NCBI RefSeq assembly: GCF_014648035.1
Contig: NZ_BMQI01000052.1
Coordinates: 1 to 32,939 of the forward strand
DNA length: 32,939 nucleotides
Direction of reading: 5' to 3'
From: Shewanella algicola
Lineage (GTDB): Bacteria > Pseudomonadota > Gammaproteobacteria > Enterobacterales > Shewanellaceae
Within the stretch, counting starts at the first letter, position 1. Each line of letters opens with the position of its first letter. This document shows positions 1 through 8,115 of the stretch, piece by piece. The notes under the pieces are model-generated. The model was given only the letters and a program-made list of their open reading frames with translations, was not told the DNA's origin and made no database searches. Position numbers and translations under genes: made by a program.

Positions 1-187
1 AAGAACTTGAGCTGTTAGATAGCACTAATATCGTGTTTGCTTAACCAGATCTGAGGTTGATTACACCCAAGCAGGTGATGAAGATACTCCGTTATTTTAT
101 GATGCAGACGGCGCTTATGATGTGGGCTATATCTATGGGCCACTTCGCGGTAGAGAAATCTACGCTGGCATGAAGTACACATTCTAA
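1..187 (+). CDS. TonB-dependent receptor, C-terminal fragment (partial, apparent frameshift)
   Basis: From about base 29 the frame ending in the TAA at 185-187 reads a typical outer-membrane beta-barrel end: ...EVDYTQAGDED..., then GREIYAGMKYTF with a terminal aromatic residue. TonB-dependent receptors finish this way, and that last strand is the BAM recognition signal. The same frame has stops at 8-10, 20-22 and 26-28. Upstream, only the frame starting at base 3 is open, up to a TAA at 42-44. Either one base is missing near 40-42, or the upstream DNA is not receptor sequence; the bases at 36-63 resemble a repeat end seen at 29775-29803. The stop overlaps the next start (TAATG), suggesting translational coupling. 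The substrate cannot be told from this tail. Confidence 0.6.
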
Positions 188-648
188 TGCTACGTCTAGC
201 CTGTTTAATAATAATGTTATGCGTCGCGCCTTTATCGGCGGCGCAGTTAACGGTTGATTACCAGTTTAAAGACTTGCGCGGGCAAACTACCAGCAACCTT
301 GCGCATTTACATGGTAAACCGGTCGCGATGATGTTTTTTGAGCCAGAATGTCCGTGGTGTATCAAGCAGGCAAAAGTACTCAAGAAGCTACATCAAGAAT
401 GCGAGCAACAGGTGCATCCGGTTGCGCTAGGTGTTAACGGCGATAATGTGAGGTTAAAACGCGCATTGTTTCGGCTTAACTTTCCGTTTGAAGCCTACCG
501 ACCACCCTCTAATTTAGTGCAAGAGATGGGCGGGATCCCTGCTACACCCATTTTACTTTTGTTAGATGAACATGGCGTGCTTATTAAAGGGTATCGCGGC
601 TATACCTCCATGGATGAGCTTAAAGCGCAACTTTGTCCAACCGTATAA
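187..648 (+). CDS. Secreted thioredoxin-like (TlpA/ResA-type) protein
   Basis: This 153-residue protein has an N-terminal signal sequence of about 19 residues ending in LSAA, so it should act in the periplasm. A thioredoxin fold follows. It has a redox CPWC motif at residues 55-58 (after FFEPE) and a cis-proline loop GIPATP at 116-121. CPWC differs from the CGPC of cytoplasmic thioredoxin and the CPHC of DsbA. The extra segment between the active site and the cis-proline (about 75-110) is usual in TlpA/ResA relatives. The ATG overlaps the stop of the TonB receptor by one base, so the two are probably made together. A reductase or disulfide role toward the receptor or its ligand is inference. 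A terminator follows at 655-680. Confidence 0.8.
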   Translation: MLRLACLIIMLCVAPLSAAQLTVDYQFKDLRGQTTSNLAHLHGKPVAMMFFEPECPWCIKQAKVLKKLHQECEQQVHPVALGVNGDNVRLKRALFRLNFPFEAYRPPSNLVQEMGGIPATPILLLLDEHGVLIKGYRGYTSMDELKAQLCPTV

Positions 649-919
649 TTAGTGAAAGACACTCATAAGTGCCTTTTTTATGCCAATTACTCAGACAAAC
701 CGCCAAGTATGAGGGTTTGGGCTGAGCCAGTAATAAATCGAACAAGTATTTTGCTGAGCGCAATAGCATCAGCACCCCGTCAACACCTATGGCAAATGCG
801 CCGGTAGCCAATGAGCTGACATTAGAAGTAAAGCTCGATGCAGTAGCGGTTTTCCCCGACAAAATTGCTGCGATGGCGATGGCAAATGCCGCGGTGACAG
901 GGCTGTTTTTAACAAACAT
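620..919 (-). CDS. Small hypothetical protein, Ala/Ser-rich, possible membrane or exported protein
   Basis: I do not recognise this 99-residue ORF. The chosen start (919) is the sixth residue of a longer open frame, because TGAGG lies about 6 bases before that ATG. The N-terminus has one hydrophobic stretch (SPVTAAFAIAIAAIL, about residues 6-20) that could be a signal sequence or membrane segment, followed by a Ser/Thr/Ala-rich part and a second hydrophobic patch near 50-65. The C-terminal 10 codons run into the 3' end of the thioredoxin-like gene on the other strand, and the coding region crosses that gene's terminator hairpin. This weakens the case or suggests an altered C-terminus. Confidence 0.4.
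   Translation of the reverse strand: MFVKNSPVTAAFAIAIAAILSGKTATASSFTSNVSSLATGAFAIGVDGVLMLLRSAKYLFDLLLAQPKPSYLAVCLSNWHKKGTYECLSLIIRLDKVAL
655..680 (+). terminator. Rho-independent terminator of the receptor/thioredoxin unit
   Basis: A 9-base stem (AAAGACACT / AGTGCCTTT, one A-C mismatch) at 655-663 and 668-676 with a 4-base loop is followed by more T residues. It sits 7 bases after the stop at 648. Confidence 0.65.
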
Positions 920-1051
920 AAAAAGCCTCAACAACGACTATCAATAAAACTGATGCTAAACCCACCCGCATTCGAATTTGTTCTTTTAACTAAAATGCAA
1001 ATAAGGGTTGGTATGCTTTGGGAGAACAAAGTTTGTTGCCGCGAGCATTTG

Positions 1052-2260
1052 TTAGCTAACCGATTTATCCAAGGTGGTATTTCTGCCGCCGCCGAAGCCA
1101 CATAATGCACACAATAGCGCAGCAATAATGCATAACCACAACGGCGCTTCCCAGCTACCTGTTGAGGTATGAAGTGCTCCTGCCATCATAGGGCCTATTG
1201 CCGCTAATAAATAACCGACACTTTGTGACATACCAGAAAGCGAAGCCGCTTGATGCGGGTCATCTGTGCGTAAACTAATAAACGACAACCCCAAAATAAA
1301 ACAGCCTCCAGAGCAAAACCCCAACATAATCGTCCAGAAAAAAGCAAAGCCAGGCATGTATAACAGGCCTATTGCGGAGCTGGCGCTGAGTAATCCCAAA
1401 ATAAAGCTCAGCGCACTCTGATCTTTTAACTTAGCCAGCAATGGGATTAATACTAGCCCGGGGAGCGCTGTCGCAATTTGAAAGGCGCCATGATATGCCC
1501 CAGCTTCAACCGCTGAGTGGCCGGTATCAGTTAATATGCTAGGTAGCCAAGCAAGGATGATATAGGTAAGAAATGAGTTTAAGCCGAGCAATAAGGTAAT
1601 TTGCCACGCTAATAAATAGCGCCATACACTTTTTGATGATGGCGCAAATTGCGACATGCTCGCAGGTTTAGTGTGCTTGCCTAATTGCGCTGTCCACACA
1701 ATTAACCCCGCGACCGTTAACATTGCCGACGAGCCCAATGCCAATTGCCAACCTAAACCATTAAACTGACTCAGCGGGAATACCAACGCAGAAAAACCCC
1801 CCGATGCAATGCCCATGGTAAGTACATAAGCAGAGGTTATGAGTGCCACTTTGGTGGCGAAATCTCGTTTGATTAGGCTCGGTAATAGCACGTTTGCAAT
1901 GGCAATACCGACACCAATAACCGCAGTGCCCACAAATAACATGGTTGATGAGTCGATAAATCTCGCTAAAATGCCTAATAAAATCAGTATTAATGCGACA
2001 AATAAGCTTTGCTCTAGGCCTTGTCTTCTGGCAAACATGGCTGCCATAGGTGAAATAATCGCAAAAGCAATAAGCGGTAGTGTGGTGATAAAGCCAGCCT
2101 GTGAACCGCTTAGTGTGTAGTGATCAATAATTTGTTCTAACACAGGCGCAATGCCGGTAAACGGCGCGCGTAAATTAGCCGCAATCAGTAAGATACCCAT
2201 CACCAGTAATACACCGGAGAAGCGCGATTGCGGTTTGCTATTATCGGTTTGTAACGTCAT
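1052..2260 (-). CDS. nimT: CynX/NimT-family MFS transporter
   Basis: This 402-residue protein has about 12 hydrophobic segments from residue 15 to 395, the usual length and topology for the major facilitator superfamily. The segment NLRAPFTGIAPVLEQI after the first helix is the hallmark of the CynX/NimT branch (cyanate or 2-nitroimidazole transporters, formerly YeaN/CynX). It is divergent from an AraC-type regulator, as E. coli nimT is from nimR. That synteny suggests export of a toxic aromatic compound controlled by the neighbour. The exact substrate is inference. No clear Shine-Dalgarno precedes the ATG (weak AGCAGAAA). Confidence 0.82.
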   Translation of the reverse strand: MTLQTDNSKPQSRFSGVLLVMGILLIAANLRAPFTGIAPVLEQIIDHYTLSGSQAGFITTLPLIAFAIISPMAAMFARRQGLEQSLFVALILILLGILARFIDSSTMLFVGTAVIGVGIAIANVLLPSLIKRDFATKVALITSAYVLTMGIASGGFSALVFPLSQFNGLGWQLALGSSAMLTVAGLIVWTAQLGKHTKPASMSQFAPSSKSVWRYLLAWQITLLLGLNSFLTYIILAWLPSILTDTGHSAVEAGAYHGAFQIATALPGLVLIPLLAKLKDQSALSFILGLLSASSAIGLLYMPGFAFFWTIMLGFCSGGCFILGLSFISLRTDDPHQAASLSGMSQSVGYLLAAIGPMMAGALHTSTGSWEAPLWLCIIAALLCALCGFGGGRNTTLDKSVS

Positions 2261-2314
2261 TTTCTGCTTTAGATTTCACTTAATAATGCTCGACAGTATA
2301 AAGATTTGCCCGCT

Positions 2315-2348
2315 GAGATAATTTAGCTATAGTGACATTAAATATCTC
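2315..2348. promoter_or_regulatory. Inverted repeat in the nimT/nimR intergenic region, candidate operator
   Basis: GAGATAATTTA at 2315-2325 is mirrored by TAAATATCTC at 2339-2348. The similarity continues outward: TTTGCCCG at about 2305-2312 on the left and CGGACAAG just right of the second arm form a second mirrored pair (6 of 8 matching). Each arm thus resembles TTGyCCG-N2-4-GAGATA. It lies between the divergent starts at 2260 and 2364, overlapping or next to both promoters. Binding by the AraC-type neighbour is inference. Confidence 0.5.
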
Positions 2349-2363
2349 AAAACGGACAAGTCT

Positions 2364-3167
2364 ATGTTTAAGCCTGTAGGGTGGGATGAGATCAGCGACT
2401 TTGAATCGATGCCACAACCTGTCATCGCTAAAATTGAACAAGCTTGTACCAGCCATGAAATCCCGTTACACACTCACCCTAAAGGTCAGTTAATTTTTGC
2501 TTTGCACGGTTACGTGACCTGTGAAGTATCGGCAAAAATGTGGATGGTGCCAACCCATAGCGCTATTTGGATCCCGGCAAATAAACTACACAGTAATCGC
2601 GCCTCAGATAGCGCACAACTGTGTCATGTGTTTATTAATAGCAACATGCAAGGTATGCCGCAACATACTTGCACCTTGGCGATTACGCCCTTAGTTAAAG
2701 AGTTAATGTGTGAGCTGGCTGCGCATGATCAACATTACGATTTAATCAGTAAAACCGCACGTTTAGCTCAAGTGTTATTTGATCAGTTGAGTGACATGCC
2801 CATTCAGCACCTAGATGTTGTGCTGTCAAAAAATGCTGTGATTCAGGCTATGAGCCAACAACTGATAAGCCAACCGAGTGATAGAAAAACCTTGCCGCAA
2901 TGGGCCGATGAGTTTGCATTAACAGAACGCACCTTGGCACGATTAATCAAAAAAGAAACCGGCATGACATTTGGAAAGTGGCGCACCCAAATTGATATTA
3001 TTACCGCACTGCAAGCGTTATCAGACAAGCAAAGTGTCCAACAAGTGTCTGAGTTGTTAGGTTACGAGTCAGTAAGTGCCTTTATTACTATGTTTAGAAA
3101 AGTCATGAAACACCCACCGATGAAATACATGAGCGGGTTAAACCAGTCGTCTCTGGTGTCGAGTTAA
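2364..3167 (+). CDS. nimR: AraC-family transcriptional regulator, NimR-like
   Basis: This 267-residue protein has an N-terminal cupin-like sensor domain (about residues 25-110). The HTHPKGQL segment at 36-43 matches the histidine-containing strand of AraC-type cupins. The C-terminal double helix-turn-helix spans about 165-255 (LTERTLARLIKKETG, then VSELLGYESVSAFITMFRK), the usual HTH_18 signature. Length and divergent position next to a NimT-like transporter match E. coli NimR (YeaM). It probably controls the transporter through the inverted repeat at 2315-2348. The orthology is based on context and architecture; paralogous AraC regulators cannot be excluded. Confidence 0.8.
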   Translation: MFKPVGWDEISDFESMPQPVIAKIEQACTSHEIPLHTHPKGQLIFALHGYVTCEVSAKMWMVPTHSAIWIPANKLHSNRASDSAQLCHVFINSNMQGMPQHTCTLAITPLVKELMCELAAHDQHYDLISKTARLAQVLFDQLSDMPIQHLDVVLSKNAVIQAMSQQLISQPSDRKTLPQWADEFALTERTLARLIKKETGMTFGKWRTQIDIITALQALSDKQSVQQVSELLGYESVSAFITMFRKVMKHPPMKYMSGLNQSSLVSS

Positions 3168-3247
3168 GTTAATATTTTTGCAGGATAAGGAATAATGCAG
3201 CAGCGGTAAGCGGCAAGTTAAGTCATTAAAAAGGTACCGTTAAAGTA

Positions 3248-3276
3248 TTGAGATTAATGGCTTAGCGCTTTATTTT
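3248..3276 (+). promoter_or_regulatory. Candidate sigma-70 promoter of the Sel1 lipoprotein gene
   Basis: TTGAGA at 3248-3253 and TATTTT at 3271-3276 are separated by 17 bases, 54 bases before the start codon. The start is preceded by AAAGGA with good spacing. Confidence 0.45.
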
Positions 3277-3329
3277 TATCTATTAACCGTTATGATACGC
3301 AAGGGTTAAATAATCGTTAAAGGAATAAC

Positions 3330-5372
3330 ATGTACCGCTTACTTCTCATCCTCATGAGTGTTGGTTTACTCATCTCTTGCGCTTCTACACCGACCAATAA
3401 TAGCTCCGCTATGACTCCGACTGATCTGCAATATGGTGAAGAACAAATACTGTTAGCACAGTCATACTACAAAGATGACCAACCTGAAAAAGCATTAGCG
3501 CTGTATCAACAATTAGCCAAGCAAGGGCACCCAAGGGCTCAGGGAGAACTGGGGTTGATTTATGACATTGGTGTCTTAGGTGTGAGCGAAGACAATGCAC
3601 TCGCTTTAGATTGGTATAATAAAGCTGCACAACAAAATGACCCGCAAGCGTTGGTTAATTTAGCGTCTTTTTACCGTGAGGGTGAGTTTGTCGATAAAAA
3701 TATTGATACCGCAGTGTCATATTACCAACAAGCAATTAATCAACAGTTTGCTATGGCAAGTTGTGAGTTAGGTTACCTGTATTTAGATGAACCCAATTAT
3801 CAAGATTTGCACAAAGCTGAGCGTTATTTTCTTGCGGGAGCCGAGTCAACACAAGTTTCTTGTTACTTGGGATTGGCTTACTTGTATGACTTTGAAGTAA
3901 ATGATCAAATAAAGGCTTTTCAATGGTACAAATTAGCGGCTGACAGTGACTCTGCAATTGCTCAGTACAATATCGCGTTAAAGTATTTAAACGGTACTGG
4001 AATAGATAAAAATCCTAAGCTTGGCCACCAGTATTTGGCTATTGCAGTAGAGCAAAATTATCCACTGGCGGTGGGGTATTTGGCTCAAATATATGATTTT
4101 GGTTGGGGTGTTGCTGAAAATAAATTAGCAGCGGTAGAGCTTTACCATAAAGCGGCAGAGTTGGGTGATGCTGACTCTCAAGTCAATTTAGGCTTACTGT
4201 ATGAAGAGGGTGAGCTGGTTCCTGAAGATATTAATACCGCGTTACAACTTTATACGTTAGCGGCAGAGCAAGGTAATGCCATTGCGCTCAATAATATTGC
4301 CGCGATTTATTTGCGCGGTGACAAGGTTGAGCGAGATTTAGACATTGCACTGCCGTTGTTTTATCAAGCTGCAGCAATGGGTAGCCCCAATGCATTAACT
4401 AATTTAGGTACCATGTCGCGCCTTGGCAATGGTGTTGAACAAGACGATAAACAAAGCTTTTTATACTATAAACAAGCCGCCGAATTAGGTTTTACGCCTG
4501 CATATTTTCAATTAGGTCAAAGTTATCACCTAGGGACCGGCACAGAAAAAAACGATGAATTAGCATTAACTTATTTGTTAGCGTCTACTGAATATGATGA
4601 AAGTGCGGCTTTTTATATCGGCATCATTTATTCAAAAAGCCCTTCTGTAACGCCTGATTTTGATAAGGCTATTTCATATTTTGAAAAGGCTTATGAGTTA
4701 GGTCGTCAAGATGCAGCCTCTTACTTAGGCTGGATTTATGAAATCAAAAGCCCTGCGCATCATGATATTGACAAAGCCGTTTATTGGTATCAACAAGGCC
4801 TTTCAAATTCATATTCTTGCATGAGGTTGGCTCGATTATATTTACAAGGTAAAGGCGTGCCCCAAAATATCGATAAAGGGTTAGCGCTGTATAATGAGTA
4901 CGCCAAAATAAAAAAATACGACATCGATGAGCTTATTGGCAACTTATATTTTTTTGGTGAAGTCGTCGATCAAGATTATCAAAAAGCCCTTTTTCACTAT
5001 GAGAAGGCGGTCGCCAATAATCAAAGTCAAGCCGCCAATAACCTAGGCGAAATGTACCGATTAGGCCATGGTGTGGCTAAAGACATTGATAAAGCGATTT
5101 CACTTTACCAGGCATCTACTGAGTGGGGTAGCTTGGTATCCATGGCAAATTTAGGTGAAATTTATTTAAACGGTGAAGGTGTTGCGGTTGATCGCGAGCT
5201 TGGTATGAGTTGGTTAACTAAAGCGGCAGAGCGAGGACAAAATGATGCCCAATATCTTTTAGGGCAAGGCTTAATTACCAATCAACAACAAGCTGCTGGT
5301 GAACAGTGGATTAAAAAAAGCGCAGAAGCGGGCAATAAAAAAGCCATACAATATTTAGCTGAACATCAATAA
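3330..5372 (+). CDS. Sel1-repeat lipoprotein
   Basis: This 680-residue protein starts with a lipoprotein signal; the lipobox LISC places the lipidated cysteine at residue 17. From about residue 45 to the end it is a chain of roughly 17 Sel1-like repeats (about 33-37 residues each) with the recurrent pattern A..NLG.(I/L)Y..G......D...A...Y..AA..G. Such alpha-solenoids are protein-interaction scaffolds. Family members act in envelope stress signalling, motility and polysaccharide control. No catalytic domain is present. Repeats 4 and 14 are degenerate. The residue after the cysteine is Ala, not Asp, so sorting to the outer membrane is expected. Partners are unknown. The small secreted protein downstream (62 bases later) may be co-transcribed. 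Confidence 0.85.
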   Translation: MYRLLLILMSVGLLISCASTPTNNSSAMTPTDLQYGEEQILLAQSYYKDDQPEKALALYQQLAKQGHPRAQGELGLIYDIGVLGVSEDNALALDWYNKAAQQNDPQALVNLASFYREGEFVDKNIDTAVSYYQQAINQQFAMASCELGYLYLDEPNYQDLHKAERYFLAGAESTQVSCYLGLAYLYDFEVNDQIKAFQWYKLAADSDSAIAQYNIALKYLNGTGIDKNPKLGHQYLAIAVEQNYPLAVGYLAQIYDFGWGVAENKLAAVELYHKAAELGDADSQVNLGLLYEEGELVPEDINTALQLYTLAAEQGNAIALNNIAAIYLRGDKVERDLDIALPLFYQAAAMGSPNALTNLGTMSRLGNGVEQDDKQSFLYYKQAAELGFTPAYFQLGQSYHLGTGTEKNDELALTYLLASTEYDESAAFYIGIIYSKSPSVTPDFDKAISYFEKAYELGRQDAASYLGWIYEIKSPAHHDIDKAVYWYQQGLSNSYSCMRLARLYLQGKGVPQNIDKGLALYNEYAKIKKYDIDELIGNLYFFGEVVDQDYQKALFHYEKAVANNQSQAANNLGEMYRLGHGVAKDIDKAISLYQASTEWGSLVSMANLGEIYLNGEGVAVDRELGMSWLTKAAERGQNDAQYLLGQGLITNQQQAAGEQWIKKSAEAGNKKAIQYLAEHQ

Positions 5373-5434
5373 TACGGTTTAGCTGCTATTTAGTTAACAC
5401 CAGGTTTTACCTCGGCTAGGTGATGGAGAGAGAA

Positions 5435-5761
5435 GTGAATTTGTTCAATGTGTGTTTAGGTGCAGTGTTAATGCTGATGTCTGTGTCTGTGTCTGTTGTG
5501 GCGTCTGAATTGCCGACCCGTGATATCAGTGAGATTATTTCTAAAGAGGAGTTTTTGTCTTATGAAAATGTCGCTGATTTTATTGAGCACTCGCCTAAAG
5601 TCACAGTGTTCGTGGCGCCTGAAGCAGACGATATTGCCAATTATGGCACTGATGTAATGAAAACCTTAACCGGCTCCGACTGTGATAGAGACGGTAAAAT
5701 GGACAGCAACCCCGAGTGCAATGCAGTGTTTTATAAATTGTGGGTAAAGTACCAGCTATAG
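5435..5761 (+). CDS. Small secreted hypothetical protein with EF-hand/dockerin-like loop
   Basis: The GTG at 5435 is chosen because GGAG (5425-5428) lies six bases upstream. The frame also has an ATG at 5423 and a GTG at 5420 without a well-spaced ribosome site. From 5435 the product is 108 residues: a signal sequence (LGAVLMLMSVSVSVVAS) and a mature part of about 85 residues. Near the C-terminus lies DCDRDGKMDSNPEC. Its D-x-D-x-D-G-x-x-D spacing equals a calcium-binding EF-hand or dockerin loop, bracketed by two cysteines that could pair. I know no family or function. It follows the Sel1 lipoprotein in the same direction. Confidence 0.6.
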   Translation: MNLFNVCLGAVLMLMSVSVSVVASELPTRDISEIISKEEFLSYENVADFIEHSPKVTVFVAPEADDIANYGTDVMKTLTGSDCDRDGKMDSNPECNAVFYKLWVKYQL

Positions 5762-5794
5762 CTGTCGACAAATAAGCAAGGATGGTGGCAAAAA

Positions 5795-5814
5795 TAGGTA
5801 GCGCTTGATACCTA
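5795..5814. other. Short hairpin between convergent genes
   Basis: TAGGTA (5795-5800) and TACCTA (5809-5814) form a 6-base stem with an 8-base loop between the convergent genes ending at 5761 and 5832. There is no T-run, so it is at best a weak terminator. Confidence 0.25.
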
Positions 5815-5831
5815 CGAGTGCCGTTAAATTG

Positions 5832-6614
5832 CTACTTTACCGGCTTCAATAACGCATCCTGCATAGCTTGTACATCAAATTGCGCTAAGCCCTGGTTGAC
5901 AGTATCGCACCACTTTTTACCCTCCTGAGTATTATTAAAAGTGATGTGCAACGTTTTATCTTGCACGATTTTGGGGTTTACTTGTAATAGTGGGGCGACC
6001 TTAGCTACTTGTGGATCAGACTTTAGATATTCAAACACGTTAACGTCCATAATGATGGCATCGATTCGGCCAGCGGCCAGCTTTAAAATATTTTGTTTTT
6101 CATCGATACCTGTCTCAAATTTTTGGCTGCCATTGGCAATCATATCGTCTATTTCAACAGTATTGATATAGCCTTTCAGTACCCCTAATTCATAATGATT
6201 TAAATCGCTGGCCTTGTCCCAAATAATCGGGTTACTTTTGCGTTCTATCAGTACGATAGGGCTGGCACCTATGGGTTCTGAAAACAATAACTCGCTAGAG
6301 GGATTATAGTAAGTGGGGTAATAGCCAACGACTTGGCCTGTTTTTACAGTTCGGGAAGCTCGGTTCCAGGGCAAAATACCGATGGCGAGTGTGTGACCTT
6401 GATAACTCAATGCTTGGGTAATGATTTGGCTGTTGATGCCATATTTGGGGAGAGCGCTGCCAGTAAAAGGGGGCCACTCTATGCTAGAAAGCTCGAGCGT
6501 ATCTGCGTTTATTTCTGCAGGTAAACACATTGCCAGCATAAAGCACATGCACAATGTTGATATTTTTTTGGGTAATGCATCTATCATCCTTTTACCAATC
6601 CGTTGCGAGCTCAT
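5832..6614 (-). CDS. Periplasmic solute-binding protein, amino-acid ABC type (SBP_bac_3)
   Basis: This reads as a family 3 extracellular solute-binding protein of about 260 residues. It has a signal peptide (ISTLCMCFMLAMCLPAEINA), then LSSIEWPPFTG and YGINSQIITQAL near the mature N-terminus. The later LGVLKGYIN and LKLAAGRIDAIIMD segments mark the second lobe. Starts in frame are GTG 6623, ATG 6614 and ATG 6587; none has a well-spaced ribosome site, and 6587 gives the neatest signal peptide. No permease or ATPase gene is adjacent, so it is an orphan binding protein, perhaps feeding a remote transporter or a sensor. The ligand is unknown. Confidence 0.75.
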   Translation of the reverse strand: MSSQRIGKRMIDALPKKISTLCMCFMLAMCLPAEINADTLELSSIEWPPFTGSALPKYGINSQIITQALSYQGHTLAIGILPWNRASRTVKTGQVVGYYPTYYNPSSELLFSEPIGASPIVLIERKSNPIIWDKASDLNHYELGVLKGYINTVEIDDMIANGSQKFETGIDEKQNILKLAAGRIDAIIMDVNVFEYLKSDPQVAKVAPLLQVNPKIVQDKTLHITFNNTQEGKKWCDTVNQGLAQFDVQAMQDALLKPVK

Positions 6615-7038
6615 TTGTAGCACGTCTTAGTATAAGCATAAATTGAACACAATTTAATTTGTTTATACCGAGTGGATCACGGTTTCATCCAATAGTTAAT
6701 ATTTGACTTACCAACATTACACTAGCTTAAATAAAATAGTTGGAGTAAAAGCTTAAAACAGCTTTTTGAATCCCTTGTCAGCTGACAATTGTCTATAGCA
6801 GCCTACAGATAAAAGCTTTCGCCGCAGTTCTTTTTATCGCCTTTAGTTAATTCAAACAACGCGCTGTTTTGTCGGCCTGTAACAAGGTTTTTAGCCTGTT
6901 TATTAAGGCTTGCAATGTTTTTTATCTGCTCTATGTTGAGTGCTGAGTTGTAACAAAATACACGGATGTATTAACAAAACTATAAATAATTGCTAACAGT
7001 AAATTTGATGCTGTAGCAGATAAAAAAGAGGACAACCC
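6615..7038. other. Non-coding region upstream of the lipase gene, with a 14-base palindrome
   Basis: No coding sequence is seen. TTGTCAGCTGACAA at 6775-6788 is a perfect palindrome. AAAAGCT (6747-6753) and AGCTTTT (6760-6766) form a small hairpin just before it. The stretch holds the divergent promoters of the solute-binding protein and the lipase operon. The lipase start has GAGG about 7 bases upstream. Confidence 0.45.
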
Positions 7039-8088
7039 ATGAAAAAATCGATGTTGTTGCTGTTAGCTGGTTTATTCAGTTGTGCAGCACAAGCGGCAGT
7101 CAGTGGCTATCCAGTGGTATTAGTGCATGGCTTTCAGCCAGATAACTTACAAAGCAAACCTACTGGGGCACAGGTGAGCAATAATGGTGCTGATTATTGG
7201 GCGCAATATTGGCGCGACAGAGCCGACGAGCGTATTGATTGGCCGTCGCAAGAGCGAGTAGCCGATAAAATCACTAGCCAATATGTTTGGCCAAAATTAC
7301 AACAGATGTCGCGCGATGGCACCTGTGCTAATGGATGTGTGTTTGTGAGCCATTCAACAGGCGACTTAGTGACGCGATATATTATCGATAACCAAGCATT
7401 ATGGTTACAAAATGCTGGATTGCAACCGCTTAATATTGTGGCAACGTTCGACTTCGCGGGTGCTGGTGGCGGTGTTGAGTTAGCAGATTTAGCGGTCAAT
7501 GTGGCTAATGGTTCTGGTTTAATTAATTCCGCTGTCAAACTCGCGGTGTCATTATGGCTCGGTGCTACGCCATCATCATCTAACATTGGGGTGTTAAATG
7601 ATTTACGGGTAAATACCGCACGTCAATTAGCTTCATTTCCCGACAGCAGAGTGCCGCGCTTACGTTTTGCTGGCGCAGGTTCAGATTTTTTAGGAACAAC
7701 TGGTGCTTTTTTACCGGGTGAAGATGACGGCGTTGTTGCAAGTCACTCTAGTTGTGGTGCGGCATCTGCCAGCAGTTATAACAGTTGCTCGCGCAGTGTT
7801 GCATTTGACGGCAAGTTAACCTCGGTTAGTGGTCCAAGTGCATTTATGCCTTATCATTATCCTATGTTGATGAGTGAAGGTTATAGTCACAACGACACCA
7901 TTGGCAGCAGTGCTAAAGATGAAGTGACCACCGCCAATAATAGCTCGGCTTACTTAAATGGCGACAACATCAAGTTTACTACCTATGACGAAAAACGTGG
8001 CTGGTGGATTTTTAGTTCGCGTTATAGAGTGGTGAGCAACTCAAAGCGAACGAGCATGTCGTCATTGGTTTACCAGGCCGCAAATTAG
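7039..8088 (+). CDS. Secreted lipase/esterase, alpha/beta hydrolase
   Basis: This 349-residue protein has a signal peptide ending AQA-A near residue 20 and an alpha/beta hydrolase domain directly after it. The oxyanion region is VVLVHGF (HG at 30-31). The nucleophile elbow is SHSTG at 104-108 with Ser106, so the first glycine of the usual GxSxG is Ser. The likely acid is Asp230 in GEDDGVV, the motif used by true lipases. The histidine is probably His284 (GYSHND) or His273. Cys96/Cys100 and Cys239/Cys250 could form disulfides. Substrates are probably acyl esters or triglycerides outside the inner membrane. The next gene starts 27 bases later and is likely in the same operon. Confidence 0.78.
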   Translation: MKKSMLLLLAGLFSCAAQAAVSGYPVVLVHGFQPDNLQSKPTGAQVSNNGADYWAQYWRDRADERIDWPSQERVADKITSQYVWPKLQQMSRDGTCANGCVFVSHSTGDLVTRYIIDNQALWLQNAGLQPLNIVATFDFAGAGGGVELADLAVNVANGSGLINSAVKLAVSLWLGATPSSSNIGVLNDLRVNTARQLASFPDSRVPRLRFAGAGSDFLGTTGAFLPGEDDGVVASHSSCGAASASSYNSCSRSVAFDGKLTSVSGPSAFMPYHYPMLMSEGYSHNDTIGSSAKDEVTTANNSSAYLNGDNIKFTTYDEKRGWWIFSSRYRVVSNSKRTSMSSLVYQAAN

Positions 8089-8115
8089 TCCCCACTCAAT
8101 GCGGGTTAAGCTATT

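Noticed and set aside
928..1125. 65-residue minus-strand ORF
   Set aside because: It overlaps the end of the nimT-like gene in another frame, has no ribosome site and no recognisable features.
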